In this document: piece after piece, positions 1 through 7,365 of the stretch
Position numbering within the stretch: the stretch's first letter is position 1
Layout of the letters: each line of letters opens with the position of its first letter
Source of the DNA: an uncultured Sphingomonadaceae bacterium
GTDB lineage: Bacteria; Pseudomonadota; Alphaproteobacteria; Sphingomonadales; Sphingomonadaceae
DNA: 64,000 nt
Assembly (NCBI GenBank): GCA_947501695.1
Contig: CANMWO010000002.1
Coordinates: 124,001-188,000 of the forward strand
Direction of reading: 5' to 3'
Program-made: the position numbers and the translations under genes
Notes under the pieces: generated by a model
Told to the model about the DNA's origin: nothing
Database searches by the model: none
Seen by the model: only the letters and a program-made list of their open reading frames with translations

Positions 1-2
1 AA

Positions 3-635
3 CTGGGCGTTGGTGACCGCGCTATCTTTATCGCTGGCGATGTTATGCAGCAGGGTTCGGTTGAAGGCTTTATTGACCAGACAGTTGAGAAATATGGGAC
101 GGTAGATATACTCGTCAACAATGCTGGCGGCGCTGGCGCGCTCGCTCCGCTAGTTGACCTGACCGACGAGGCTTTTGACGAGGCAATGAAATGGAATATC
201 TACTCGACATTCTGGGCGACACGCCGGGCATTGAAACCGATGATTGCCCAGCAATCAGGGCGCGTCATCAATATCAGCTCGACAGAGGGCAAGATGGGCA
301 AGCCAACCTTCGCTCCCTATACGATCGCCAAACATGGTATCAACGGCATGACCAAGGCCGTCGCGCAGGAAGTAGGGACAATGGGCATTACGGTCAATTC
401 CATCTGCCCCGGCTTGGTACTCACCGACCTCATACTCGACAATGGCCCCACCACCGCCAAAGGTCTTGGTATGACCTTCGAGGAGATGATCGATATGTTC
501 GCACAGGAAAGCGCCCTCAAGCGTCCCAATACCGTCGAAGAAATAGCGGCCATGGCTTTGCTTTTGGCGTCTGATGCCGGTGCAGGTATTACCGGCGCGA
601 TGCTCAGCGTTGACGGGGGTACAGCACAATATTAA
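3..635 (+). CDS. SDR family oxidoreductase, 5' end cut by window edge
   Basis: NAD(P)-dependent short-chain dehydrogenase/reductase lacking its N-terminus: the frame is open from base 3 (L-G-V-G-D-R), so the TGxxxGxG cofactor motif lies upstream of the window. Visible family motifs are the structural D-I-L-V-N-N-A-G-G near the start, the catalytic serine in V-I-N-I-S-S, the catalytic Y-x-x-x-K in P-Y-T-I-A-K-H, the P-G turn in S-I-C-P-G-L, and a C-terminal S-V-D-G-G-T. The substrate cannot be deduced. The next gene begins 27 bp downstream on the same strand and could share the transcript. The family call is firm; the first ATG in the window at 45 is internal. Confidence 0.88.
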   Translation: MGVGDRAIFIAGDVMQQGSVEGFIDQTVEKYGTVDILVNNAGGAGALAPLVDLTDEAFDEAMKWNIYSTFWATRRALKPMIAQQSGRVINISSTEGKMGKPTFAPYTIAKHGINGMTKAVAQEVGTMGITVNSICPGLVLTDLILDNGPTTAKGLGMTFEEMIDMFAQESALKRPNTVEEIAAMALLLASDAGAGITGAMLSVDGGTAQY

Positions 636-662
636 CAATGCGGCCATGAAAGTCCGATACGA

Positions 663-1058
663 ATGACTATCGGTGCGCTTGAGCTGACCATCGGAGCGAC
701 AATATTGCTGCTGCTTGTCATATGGTGGTTATGGCCAAGTCATGATCATACGGATCTATCGGCACCACCCGCAAATTTTGTGAAAAATGATGACCTACCG
801 GCAGGAATACCCTCGCCACATCAGGAAACTATCGAAACAACGCACCTGAAACCTGATGTCGCCCTAATCTCTAAATGCAGCATTGTCAGGGATGAGAACG
901 ACTATAGCGAGGAGGAATTGATGATACGCGATGTGCGGGCGGCACTGCATCGCGGCAGGAAAATTGAGGCAATCAAACGGGTTCGGCAAAGCAAAAACAT
1001 CGGCCTTGCCGAAGCCCATGCCTTTGTCGAACAAATCGAACAAGCTGATCGCCACTGA
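663..1058 (+). CDS. Membrane-anchored small protein with ribosomal L7/L12 C-terminal-like domain
   Basis: A 131-residue protein. Residues about 8-24 form a hydrophobic segment (ATILLLLVIWWLW) that should anchor it in the inner membrane, followed by a polar linker. The last ~40 residues (D-V-R-A-A-L-H-R-G-R-K-I-E-A-I-K-R-V-R and G-L-A-E-A-H-A-F-V-E) resemble the C-terminal domain of ribosomal protein L7/L12 (consensus K-I-x-V-I-K-x-V-R, G-L-K-E-A-K-x-x-V-E). A second protein with the same layout is at 4990-5274. The function is unknown; a ribosome-factor-like binding module held at the membrane is only inference. Possible cotranscription with the upstream SDR gene. Confidence 0.7.
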   Translation: MTIGALELTIGATILLLLVIWWLWPSHDHTDLSAPPANFVKNDDLPAGIPSPHQETIETTHLKPDVALISKCSIVRDENDYSEEELMIRDVRAALHRGRKIEAIKRVRQSKNIGLAEAHAFVEQIEQADRH

Positions 1059-1117
1059 AATCTGTCGGTATAATTATTAGCGGCAGAGAAAATCTGCTCT
1101 CTCCTCTACATCCAATT

Positions 1118-1342
1118 TCAAGGTAACAGTTCTTCGCGTTTTCTCGCGACATCTTTCATACCTGCCCAGGAGTCAGCAGCTTTTTCAGCTGTCTTACCAG
1201 CGCCGACCTCTTCGTGGGTCGCACTAACAGGCGCTGCTGGCGGCTCTGCAGCAACACAATAGGCAGTCATCAGCACCATGGCTGACCACCACAGCGCATT
1301 ATTGCGACTGGCAAAGACGCGGGTGAGGCGAGGTCCGAACAT
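1118..1342 (-). CDS. Small secreted or membrane protein of unknown function
   Basis: A 74-residue product starting at an ATG preceded by an AGGGG Shine-Dalgarno about 5 nt away. Residues 17-33 are hydrophobic (LWWSAMVLMTAYCVAA) after an Arg-rich N-terminus, so it is either a cleaved signal peptide or a single membrane anchor. The remainder is short, charged and rich in Ala, Lys and Glu. The Cys at the end of the hydrophobic run is preceded by Tyr, so a lipobox is doubtful. No family recognised. Nothing overlaps it and the SD is good, which supports it as real. Confidence 0.5.
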   Translation of the reverse strand: MFGPRLTRVFASRNNALWWSAMVLMTAYCVAAEPPAAPVSATHEEVGAGKTAEKAADSWAGMKDVARKREELLP

Positions 1343-1518
1343 CGCACCCCTCTATCGGACCAAAGTTAACGAACGATAGGTGATGTATTACCAAAACGGT
1401 CGATAACATAATTCCACAAACCAATAGTTAGTATTTTTTCCCATTTATCGGTTTTAAGTAAAATTCTGAAATCAACGAAACTAGATTAACTTATTGTATT
1501 ATAAAGATAATCATAAAC

Positions 1519-1534
1519 TGGCATGAGCTATGCA
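1519..1534 (+). promoter_or_regulatory. Candidate sigma-54-type -24/-12 promoter
   Basis: TGGCATGAGCTATGCA has the GG-N10-GC spacing of sigma-54 promoters (consensus TGGCACG-N4-TTGCA), with GG at 1520-1521 and GC at 1532-1533. It lies 64 bp upstream of the first of three tandem small-peptide genes, in an AT-rich non-coding stretch (1343-1598). The match to the outer bases is imperfect and no activator site was recognised, so this is a suggestion only. Confidence 0.3.
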
Positions 1535-1598
1535 AAGCTACTGACATCTTCGCAAACATAACCGCGAAGGACCAAATTAAACCAAGAAGGAATTAAAT

Positions 1599-1721
1599 AT
1601 GTTGAACGCAAATATCCAAAACCAAGCTCTCGCCGCTTTCGCCGCTTTTTTCTCTGCTGCTGTTTTGATCAGCGCTAGCGTTGGCCCAGCAGTACAAAAC
1701 GCATCGTCTTTCATCGCTTAA
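1599..1721 (+). CDS. Small hydrophobic peptide, tandem family copy 1
   Basis: A 40-residue ORF with ATG at 1599 and AAGAAGG 8 nt upstream. The peptide is a polar N-terminus (M-L-N-A-N-I-Q-N-Q), an Ala/Phe-rich hydrophobic core (residues 10-28) and a tail S-V-G-P-A-V-Q-N-A. It is closely related to the next two ORFs (1754-1873 and 1909-2028); with copy 2 it shares a run of 27 identical nucleotides covering I-S-A-S-V-G-P-A. The A-S-V-G-P-A segment could be a signal-peptidase site or the end of a single membrane helix. No known family recognised. Conservation among the copies and an SD before each support translation. Confidence 0.62.
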   Translation: MLNANIQNQALAAFAAFFSAAVLISASVGPAVQNASSFIA

Positions 1722-1753
1722 TCACTCACTCAGCTTCCAAAGGAAACCTCATC

Positions 1754-1873
1754 ATGACTGCCAATGTTCAAAACCAAGTTCTCGCCGCTCTCGCAGCCCT
1801 TTTCTCCGCCGCCATCATGATCAGCGCTAGCGTTGGCCCAGCAGCACAGAATACCGCATCGCTTATAATCTGA
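1754..1873 (+). CDS. Small hydrophobic peptide, tandem family copy 2
   Basis: A 39-residue ORF beginning 32 bp after copy 1, with AAAGGAAA about 9 nt before the ATG. Same layout as copy 1: a polar start (M-T-A-N-V-Q-N-Q), an Ala-rich hydrophobic core and the tail I-S-A-S-V-G-P-A-A-Q-N-T-A-S. Differences from copy 1 are mostly conservative or synonymous, which looks like purifying selection on the peptide rather than a recent exact duplication. The function is unknown; a secreted or membrane-inserted micropeptide is the most that can be inferred. Confidence 0.62.
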   Translation: MTANVQNQVLAALAALFSAAIMISASVGPAAQNTASLII

Positions 1874-1908
1874 TTAGCAAACTTACCTTCAACCAAAAGG
1901 ATCTTAAG

Positions 1909-2028
1909 ATGCCCCGTAATTTCTCCACCCAAATCTCTGCAGCCATCGCCGCTTTTATCTGCTCTGCCGTATTGATTGGTGCCAGCGTAGTTCCGGCAAC
2001 CCAAAATGCCGCCGCACTCATCATTTAA
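1909..2028 (+). CDS. Small hydrophobic peptide, tandem family copy 3
   Basis: A 39-residue ORF beginning 35 bp after copy 2, with AAAAGGA about 9 nt before the ATG. It keeps the family architecture but is the most diverged: start M-P-R-N-F-S-T-Q, core with one Cys, tail L-I-G-A-S-V-V-P-A-T-Q-N-A-A-A. The positions held in all three copies are the Q near residue 6-8, the Ala-rich core, A-S-V-x-P-A-x-Q-N and a hydrophobic C-terminal pair. All three ORFs probably share one transcript. Confidence 0.6.
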   Translation: MPRNFSTQISAAIAAFICSAVLIGASVVPATQNAAALII

Positions 2029-2124
2029 TCAGATCGACTAATTTTACCTCGCTCTTCCAATTGCAAACCTTCAAAAATTTGATCAACGTTTTCGCCCTAA
2101 AAATAGACTCCATTCGGCAATAGC

Positions 2125-2778
2125 TCATTCCGCAGACCCAGCGCGAGCTCTCGCTCTTTCAAATCCGCGGTTCAACCGCAAAGCGGCGGTCACGAACAAC
2201 GCCGCACCAATTAGCTCCAGCGTTTCTTCGGCAAAGCGCGCCGCTTCCAGAACATCCAGCACCACCGCCAGGCCGATCACCGTCAGCGCCGCTGCAATGG
2301 TTGACCGGCCGTTATCAGCCTTCAACCAAGCAAGCAGCCATACCGCATAGCCAAAGCGATAGACCCATATAGCGATCGATATGGGCAGGATGATCAATGC
2401 CAATCCGATCACCGGTAAAATACCCTGTGCGACCAGCATGCGATAGGCAATCATCACCAGATCCTGCACGCCGTCTAACTCCCCACCGCCTGTCATCGCA
2501 GGCATGGAAAAGCCCAAATGGCGTGCGCCAAAACTAATCTCGCTCAAACAGGCCAACAGAGCGAGGTTGCAAAACGCAAAACCAATCGCTGTTTTATATA
2601 GTCGCCGGTACAACCCGACAATTAGCGCCGCTAAAAACAACAGGGCGGCCGTCAATTCGACCACGCCATCCTCCTTGAAAAATGGCCCATGACGAAAGTC
2701 CGCCGACCATATGGCCAGCATCAGAACGCCCAGCCCAGAGGCAGCGTAAACCGCCAACTCATGTCTCAATGCAATCAT
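2125..2778 (-). CDS. Multi-pass inner membrane protein of unknown function
   Basis: A 217-residue protein with about six hydrophobic segments (near residues 10-25, 40-58, 65-80, 115-135, 140-155 and 160-180), which predicts an integral inner-membrane protein. No catalytic motif or transporter signature was recognised, and the C-terminus is short and Arg-rich. It starts with an ATG at 2778. A perfect 23-bp palindrome sits about 120 bp upstream (2899-2921) and might be its operator. It points the same way as mlaA, but the ~300-bp gap between them argues against tight cotranscription. Confidence 0.7.
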   Translation of the reverse strand: MIALRHELAVYAASGLGVLMLAIWSADFRHGPFFKEDGVVELTAALLFLAALIVGLYRRLYKTAIGFAFCNLALLACLSEISFGARHLGFSMPAMTGGGELDGVQDLVMIAYRMLVAQGILPVIGLALIILPISIAIWVYRFGYAVWLLAWLKADNGRSTIAAALTVIGLAVVLDVLEAARFAEETLELIGAALFVTAALRLNRGFERARARAGSAE

Positions 2779-2898
2779 CGGAGGAGTTTCGTGACAGTTT
2801 TGTGAAATGTAAACCAGTGGTGGCGCGAATTACTCGGAGTCACCCTGAAGCAGCCCCATTTTGTCCGATTTCTTTCCGCCAGAAAACTAACGTTCCCT

Positions 2899-2921
2899 CA
2901 GTTTATAAAGGTTATAAACTG
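2899..2921. repeat. Perfect 10-bp-arm palindrome, possible operator
   Basis: CAGTTTATAA-AGG-TTATAAACTG is a perfect inverted repeat with a 3-nt centre. It is AT-rich with no T-run, so a transcription terminator is unlikely, and the dyad suits a dimeric regulator. It lies in the gap between the end of mlaA (3077) and the start of the membrane protein at 2778, upstream of the latter. The rest of 2779-3076 shows no credible gene. The half-site GGTTATAAA also occurs in the inverted repeat at 6353-6404. Confidence 0.5.
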
Positions 2922-3076
2922 AATCGGCCAAATAAACGCCCCCCTTTGCGATTGCGCCGAGAGCGGACGGGACCCAGTTTAAGCGAAAGAGCGTCCTGTA
3001 GGAAAGCGGTTTTTTGCGAAGCGGAAGAAGGAGAAAGCCGCCAAGTCCATATCGCCGATACCAACGCCCATCGTCG

Positions 3077-4183
3077 TTATTCTTCCGGGCTCTTTCCGCG
3101 CAGCGCATCAATTTCCGCTTGCCGCTTCTGCAAGTAAAGTTCCCGTGTCGCGGCATAGGGGTCGTTTGCTTCCCGCAATTTCCTTAACTGCTCATCCTGT
3201 TCGACGCGAAAATCTAAGGACGTGATAATGCCGGACGGAAGGGTATAGGCCAGGTCGTTAAACGGCTTGCCGATGGCGAAGGGTAATACCGAAAGATCAA
3301 CGATCCGGCCAAACATATCACGAACCGTCGTGGGTCCGATCAGTGGCAGAAACAGGAAAGCCCCTTGCTCCACCCCATAATAGCCAAGCGTATTGGCAAA
3401 ACCATTTATGCGCCGCGGCAGATTAAACGGCGGTTTTTTAGCGACATCAACAAAGCCAGCGACCCCTATGGTCGAATTAATCGCAAACCGGCCCAGCGTC
3501 TCCATCGCTTTGCCCGGTTTGAGCTGCAACAGATAGTTGAGGAAATTGACAGGTTCCCCCAAATTGCTGAGAAAATTGATCAAACCGGTGCGTACCGGAC
3601 TAGGCAAAGCCTTTTCATAAACCTCTGCAACCGGTCCGACGACTGCGTCATCAACGCCTTGAATCGCACCAAAAGCCTCTGCGTTCAGGCTCTGTAACGG
3701 ATCGCTTTTGGGCGCGCGCGGCCGTGCGGTGACGATGATTTCATTACCATCCGCTTGATCAAGCGCAGGATCGGCAGCATTGGGGTCATCCGTCAAAAAC
3801 GGCTCAGTCAATTGCGGTTCCGCAGCCGGTTCTAACGGCATTGAATCCGGCGGCTTGGAGTCTGAAGGTTGGGATTCCGGCGTTATCGGCTCCGGCGGTA
3901 GCGGCGACGACAAAGGCGCTGGCGCGTCAGATGCCGGTTCCGGTTCGGCTTGCCAGCTTACCGCAGCAATAGACCCAAATATCTGTTCGCTGGCCGAGAG
4001 AGTCATTGCAGCCGCGGGAACAACCACGTCTTGAACATCCGCTGCAACCGTATCAAAACCCAGATCGGTGATCGTCGGCGGGGGTGGCGCACTGACTGGC
4101 GCATTCACTAGCGCCATCGCAATCGCAAATTCCGAAAAACTCAAACTTTGGCCTATCTTTTGTTCGTTCCGTCTGAGGAACAT
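3077..4183 (-). CDS. mlaA: MlaA (VacJ) family outer-membrane lipid asymmetry protein
   Basis: The C-terminal ~230 residues carry the MlaA/VacJ domain: N-F-L-S-N-L-G-E-P-V-N-F-L-N, G-R-F-A-I-N-S-T-I-G-V-A-G-F-x-D-V-A, G-Y-Y-G-V-E-Q-G-A-F-L-F-L-P-L-I-G-P-T-T-V-R-D. MlaA removes mislocalised phospholipids from the outer leaflet of the outer membrane and hands them to the Mla retrograde pathway. The N-terminal ~130 residues are an unusually long Pro/Ser/Glu-rich low-complexity region, and no lipobox Cys is visible. The start is uncertain: ATG at 4183 gives a hydrophobic leader; an ATG at 4117 is possible, and the frame stays open to a TTG at 4276. No mla transport genes are adjacent. Confidence 0.85.
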   Translation of the reverse strand: MFLRRNEQKIGQSLSFSEFAIAMALVNAPVSAPPPPTITDLGFDTVAADVQDVVVPAAAMTLSASEQIFGSIAAVSWQAEPEPASDAPAPLSSPLPPEPITPESQPSDSKPPDSMPLEPAAEPQLTEPFLTDDPNAADPALDQADGNEIIVTARPRAPKSDPLQSLNAEAFGAIQGVDDAVVGPVAEVYEKALPSPVRTGLINFLSNLGEPVNFLNYLLQLKPGKAMETLGRFAINSTIGVAGFVDVAKKPPFNLPRRINGFANTLGYYGVEQGAFLFLPLIGPTTVRDMFGRIVDLSVLPFAIGKPFNDLAYTLPSGIITSLDFRVEQDEQLRKLREANDPYAATRELYLQKRQAEIDALRGKSPEE

Positions 4184-4370
4184 TGTTCCGGTGGGCGGCT
4201 GGTCTCGTTTCGTTAGGTCTATAGAACGATGGTCGAGGGAGCAAGACAGCTTGTTTGCCGATCGCAAAATTCTCAAAAACTGGGCAGACTGAGTGATGGC
4301 GCCCTGTTACCGGCACTATTTCGAACAACAAGTTAGTAATTCGCTAAACTCTGTCTGCTAATTATCAGGC

Positions 4371-5003
4371 ATGAGCAATGCACGAATAATTGATAGCTCG
4401 AATTGGGTAGGCATATCTGATGAGCCTCCTGTGGAAGAAGCACAGCGCCCCGCTCCTGCAGGACAGCAACGTGACCTACCGCATATGGCGCAACACTACA
4501 AAATCTTGAACTGGAGCATGTTGTTCCAGAATAATTCCATCTTAGCTGCGATAATTTTTGTGAATGGAAGCTTCGATTGGCAAACCATCGTCACTCTATT
4601 CGTTGGCCTATCCGTCTTAACCATTCTGACAACCGCGTTTTTCAACTGGCTAAGAAGCAGAACCGGACGCCCACCAATTGTGACACTAGATAAAAATGGT
4701 TTGAATGCCAGTGGCTGGACGGGTGGTCCCGTAACATGGGCCGCAGTAGGGCAAGTGACATGGCACGGTCCCAAATGGTTGCGGCAATTGCGCATACAGG
4801 TTGATCCCGAACGGACACCGCCTTTTCGCGCATATGGTTGGACCGAAAAATTATTCGGTACCAAGCAGAAGCCGACGCCGTGCATTTTACTATCGGGATG
4901 GAGTATTGCAGGTATTGATGAAAATTTCGCCCGTATGATCGCGGAATATCGCGATAATTTTTGTGGGAACCAAAAAATGGAGCCTAGCCATGGATGTGAT
5001 TGA
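4371..5003 (+). CDS. Hypothetical membrane protein, YcxB-like layout
   Basis: A 210-residue protein starting at ATG 4371. After a ~55-residue polar N-terminus there are two adjacent hydrophobic segments (about residues 57-70 and 74-92), then a soluble region with V-T-W-A-A-V-G-Q-V-T-W, reminiscent of the C-terminal beta-rich domain of small YcxB/PH-like membrane proteins. That resemblance is weak and is only an inference. Its last 14 bp overlap the start of the L7/L12-tail protein at 4990, so the two are probably translationally coupled. Confidence 0.6.
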   Translation: MSNARIIDSSNWVGISDEPPVEEAQRPAPAGQQRDLPHMAQHYKILNWSMLFQNNSILAAIIFVNGSFDWQTIVTLFVGLSVLTILTTAFFNWLRSRTGRPPIVTLDKNGLNASGWTGGPVTWAAVGQVTWHGPKWLRQLRIQVDPERTPPFRAYGWTEKLFGTKQKPTPCILLSGWSIAGIDENFARMIAEYRDNFCGNQKMEPSHGCD

Positions 5004-5274
5004 AGCACTGAATGCACCCATTTTTCTGTGGACGGTCATTGTTTTTTGGGCCGGCTTTCAAATAGGTTCTCTGCGGAGCGGCATTTCTTCCATCAAGCCA
5101 ATCCCCGTCGAAACAATAACGCCGCAAGCTCAAAGCGAAATTGCCGCAGCCATCAGCAAAGGGCACAAAATCGAAGCGATACGAATATTGCGGGCCAACA
5201 CCAATGCTGGATTAGCGGAAGCCAATAAGACGATCGACAATTGGCCGAAGACGGTTGCCAACCAGCCGCATTAA
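4990..5274 (+). CDS. Membrane-anchored small protein with L7/L12 C-terminal-like domain
   Basis: A 94-residue protein. The ATG at 4990 is preceded by GGAG 7 nt away and gives an N-terminal membrane segment (residues ~9-25, IFLWTVIVFWAGFQIGS) followed by a linker. The C-terminus is A-A-A-I-S-K-G-H-K-I-E-A-I-R-I-L-R...G-L-A-E-A-N-K, an L7/L12 C-terminal-domain-like helix pair. It is a paralogue in layout of 663-1058. It overlaps the end of the upstream membrane protein by 14 bp. The frame is open upstream to 4963, but the internal ATG has the better ribosome-binding site. Function unknown. Confidence 0.72.
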   Translation: MDVIEALNAPIFLWTVIVFWAGFQIGSLRSGISSIKPIPVETITPQAQSEIAAAISKGHKIEAIRILRANTNAGLAEANKTIDNWPKTVANQPH

Positions 5275-5473
5275 CGAACGTTACACCGGTAACCAATATC
5301 ATACGCCCAATCTCCAGTCGCCTGATTGACACGGCCATTTGCGAGAAAAACCCAACACCTCATTTCCGCTTAAACTACCAAAATAATACAATATTTACAT
5401 TCCCTGTTATCGTTACACTTGCTCATCCAAAGCAAAAATGCTGGATTTGAAAAAATTTTCGGGGGAGAATAAA

Positions 5474-6319
5474 ATGACCACGATTTCAACACTGACCGCT
5501 ATTGCCGCGGCCACATGTTTCGCATCGATACCAGCCATGGCGCAAGAGGCGGCCGAGGGCGGGGAAATAGCGGAGACCGCCAAGTCCAGCGCCATCGAAA
5601 TAGTGTTGGACGATAGCAGTCCAAAAGGCGAAGCCGAAAATATTGCGACCCTGCCAGAGCCGCCCGCGCCGACCTATAAACTGGCCGCCGATGGATCAGC
5701 CTGCGAACTGCATGTCTGGCCTACGGAAAACTATATCGGCATTAATACCGGCCTGCTGTCCGGTTTCGGCATTGTCGGCGCGCTGGCCGATCAAGCATCC
5801 CACAAAAACCGGGTCGCGACGGTCAAGGATCTGATGAAGGATTATCTGGGTCCAGACGTCCAGATGGAGGAATTGAACAAGCTGGGCATCAACGAAACGC
5901 TGAAGCTCGACGGTTATAAGATCATCGTGCAAGACCCAACACCGTTTAACGAAGATGCCAAGAAAGACCCCGAACTAAAAGCTAAGATCAAGGCGATGAA
6001 CAAGACGATCAAGGCCAAGCAGCGCCTGACCGATTCCACCGCGCCTTGCTATGCCGAGCTTACCACCACGCATATTTTCTATCACAAGGCGATGATGTAC
6101 GGCAGCAACCTGTTCACCGGTTGGGTCTACCGCGAATTTGACGGCGATACCCAGACCAAGGTCGGCAAGGGTCAGGTGAAAAACCCGCTGGAATATTTTC
6201 CGCCCAAAACGGAGGAAGATATAGAGAAAGCGCAGATCGAATTGCGCGATGCTTATTCGAAGGATTTCACCGAATATGTCGAGAAGAAGGTGTTTAAGGT
6301 ACGGCGCAAAAGACGCTGA
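5474..6319 (+). CDS. Secreted or periplasmic protein of unknown function
   Basis: A 281-residue protein. The start at 5474 is chosen because GGGGGAG lies 6-7 nt upstream and the N-terminus becomes a clean Sec signal peptide (M-T-T-I-S-T-L-T-A-I-A-A-A-T, cleavage likely after P-A-M-A-Q). The mature part is acidic at first, then has a mixed alpha/beta composition with two internal Cys that could form a disulphide, and ends in a basic K-V-R-R-K-R-R tail. No family recognised. It is convergent with the gene at 6426, with an inverted repeat between them. Confidence 0.72.
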   Translation: MTTISTLTAIAAATCFASIPAMAQEAAEGGEIAETAKSSAIEIVLDDSSPKGEAENIATLPEPPAPTYKLAADGSACELHVWPTENYIGINTGLLSGFGIVGALADQASHKNRVATVKDLMKDYLGPDVQMEELNKLGINETLKLDGYKIIVQDPTPFNEDAKKDPELKAKIKAMNKTIKAKQRLTDSTAPCYAELTTTHIFYHKAMMYGSNLFTGWVYREFDGDTQTKVGKGQVKNPLEYFPPKTEEDIEKAQIELRDAYSKDFTEYVEKKVFKVRRKRR

Positions 6320-6352
6320 ACAAGAGGCGCTTTCCAGAGCGGCGGGAACATC

Positions 6353-6404
6353 GGTTATAAAATGGGCCGCGGCGGCAATTTGCCAATAGGCGCATTTTAT
6401 AACC
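6353..6404. terminator. 12-bp-arm inverted repeat between convergent genes
   Basis: GGTTATAAAATG at 6353-6364 and CATTTTATAACC at 6393-6404 are perfect reverse complements around a GC-rich 28-nt loop. The position between two convergent genes (ends at 6319 and 6426) suggests a bidirectional transcription barrier. The arms are AT-rich and no U-tract follows, so it is not a classical Rho-independent terminator. Confidence 0.45.
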
Positions 6405-6425
6405 TGCCGCCATTAGTCTGACCCC

Positions 6426-6941
6426 CTACATCCCTTCATGATCATAGCTGATGATCCGGGTAATCTGCCAGCCCGCGCTATTGCTGGCAGTGCGTTTCCA
6501 CATATGCATGAACACGCCTTTTTCACGGGCAATGCTCGGGCCATCCGGCACGACTTCGTGAAATTCATGCGCGCCCATTTGCATCGCGCCGAAATCACCC
6601 ATCATATGGGTGGTCATGCTGCCCGGTACCAACACTCGCTTGCCACCGGAAGAACCGCTGGCACAATCTTTCTTCACATCGGCAATAAAGGCCGCGCCGG
6701 TGGTGTAGGACAGGCCATCACGGTCATGGTAAAATTCCAAATCATCGGCGAGCAGCTCCTCGACCACCGACATATCACAGGTTTCAAACGCCGCCTTGAA
6801 CAGCCGAGCATCCAGCGCCGCGAGATCGGCAGCCACCGATTCCTGGGTTTCCGCTGGCTTATCCATGGCAGTGGCCGTGGTGGCAGAAAGCGCGCCGGTA
6901 GCCAGAGCGGCGGTAGAAATTATTTTTTGCGTGCGTGTCAT
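6426..6941 (-). CDS. Secreted DUF4440/SnoaL-like (NTF2-fold) protein
   Basis: A 171-residue protein with a signal peptide (M-T-R-T-Q-K-I-I-S-T-A-A-L-A-T-G, cleavage near A-T-A-M-D). It then shows the start of an NTF2-like fold typical of DUF4440: A-A-L-D-A-R-L-F-K-A-A-F-E-T-C-D, L-L-A-D-D-L-E-F-Y-H-D-R-D-G, and a terminal W-Q-I-T-R-I-I-S-Y-D-H. The family includes enzymes and ligand-binding proteins and no specific activity can be assigned. The ATG has AAGGGA 8 nt upstream. A 46-bp inverted repeat lies 32 bp upstream. Confidence 0.8.
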   Translation of the reverse strand: MTRTQKIISTAALATGALSATTATAMDKPAETQESVAADLAALDARLFKAAFETCDMSVVEELLADDLEFYHDRDGLSYTTGAAFIADVKKDCASGSSGGKRVLVPGSMTTHMMGDFGAMQMGAHEFHEVVPDGPSIAREKGVFMHMWKRTASNSAGWQITRIISYDHEGM

Positions 6942-6972
6942 ATTTCTGATCCCTTGATAAGCAGGATCAGAA

Positions 6973-7018
6973 TGATCTTGCTGTATTAGTGTAATATATC
7001 ATCAATACAGCAAGATCA
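6973..7018. repeat. Inverted repeat with perfect 15-bp arms
   Basis: TGATCTTGCTGTATT (6973-6987) and AATACAGCAAGATCA (7004-7018) are perfect reverse complements around a 16-nt AT-rich centre. The element lies 32 bp upstream of the DUF4440 gene start, so it could be a regulatory dyad. It also ends just before the decayed SEC-C sequence at 7023, so it could instead be the footprint of a small mobile element. Confidence 0.55.
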
Positions 7019-7022
7019 AGAC

Positions 7023-7217
7023 TTTCCCAGCGAGACGCAGGCCAAACGTGGACGGCGGACGATCAAGGGCTGGGCCATCGCACGCACCGAGAAACTGGGC
7101 TGCCACGACCCCTGCCCCATGCCTTATTTAGGCGCGGCTCGGGGAAGAGATTTCAAACGCTGCTGCCTGCGCTCCGGTCGCTATGATGGAGCGGAGCGGG
7201 ATGATTATTGGCGGTGA
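7023..7217 (+). pseudogene. Decayed SEC-C-motif gene, copy 1
   Basis: A 64-codon open frame without a start codon: the in-frame stop at 6987 is followed by no ATG, GTG or TTG. It reads F-P-S-E-T-Q-A-K-R-G-R-R, T-E-K-L-G-C-H-D-P-C-P and ends [13 protein letters not shown] with TGA. The copy at 8046-8289 has the same ends but with C-P-C-G-S-G in the middle, the first half of the SEC-C zinc motif. Here that segment is replaced by M-P-Y-L-G-A-A-R, so the zinc site is destroyed. It is a non-functional duplicate. Confidence 0.55.
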
Positions 7218-7365
7218 TGGTGCTAAGCCCTTGACTATAATTTCAACTGATACTAATTCCCGCGCTCCAAACTATTGAGGTGTAAGATGTTTATTCGCGC
7301 ATATTTCACACCTCCGCCCTCCTGCTAAGCAGAGCCCAACCCTTTCATTAGGGCGTGCTCTTCAT

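Noticed and set aside
2887-3156. Minus-strand 89-codon frame overlapping the end of mlaA and the palindrome
   Set aside because: Overlaps the MlaA C-terminus in another frame, basic low-complexity product, no SD.
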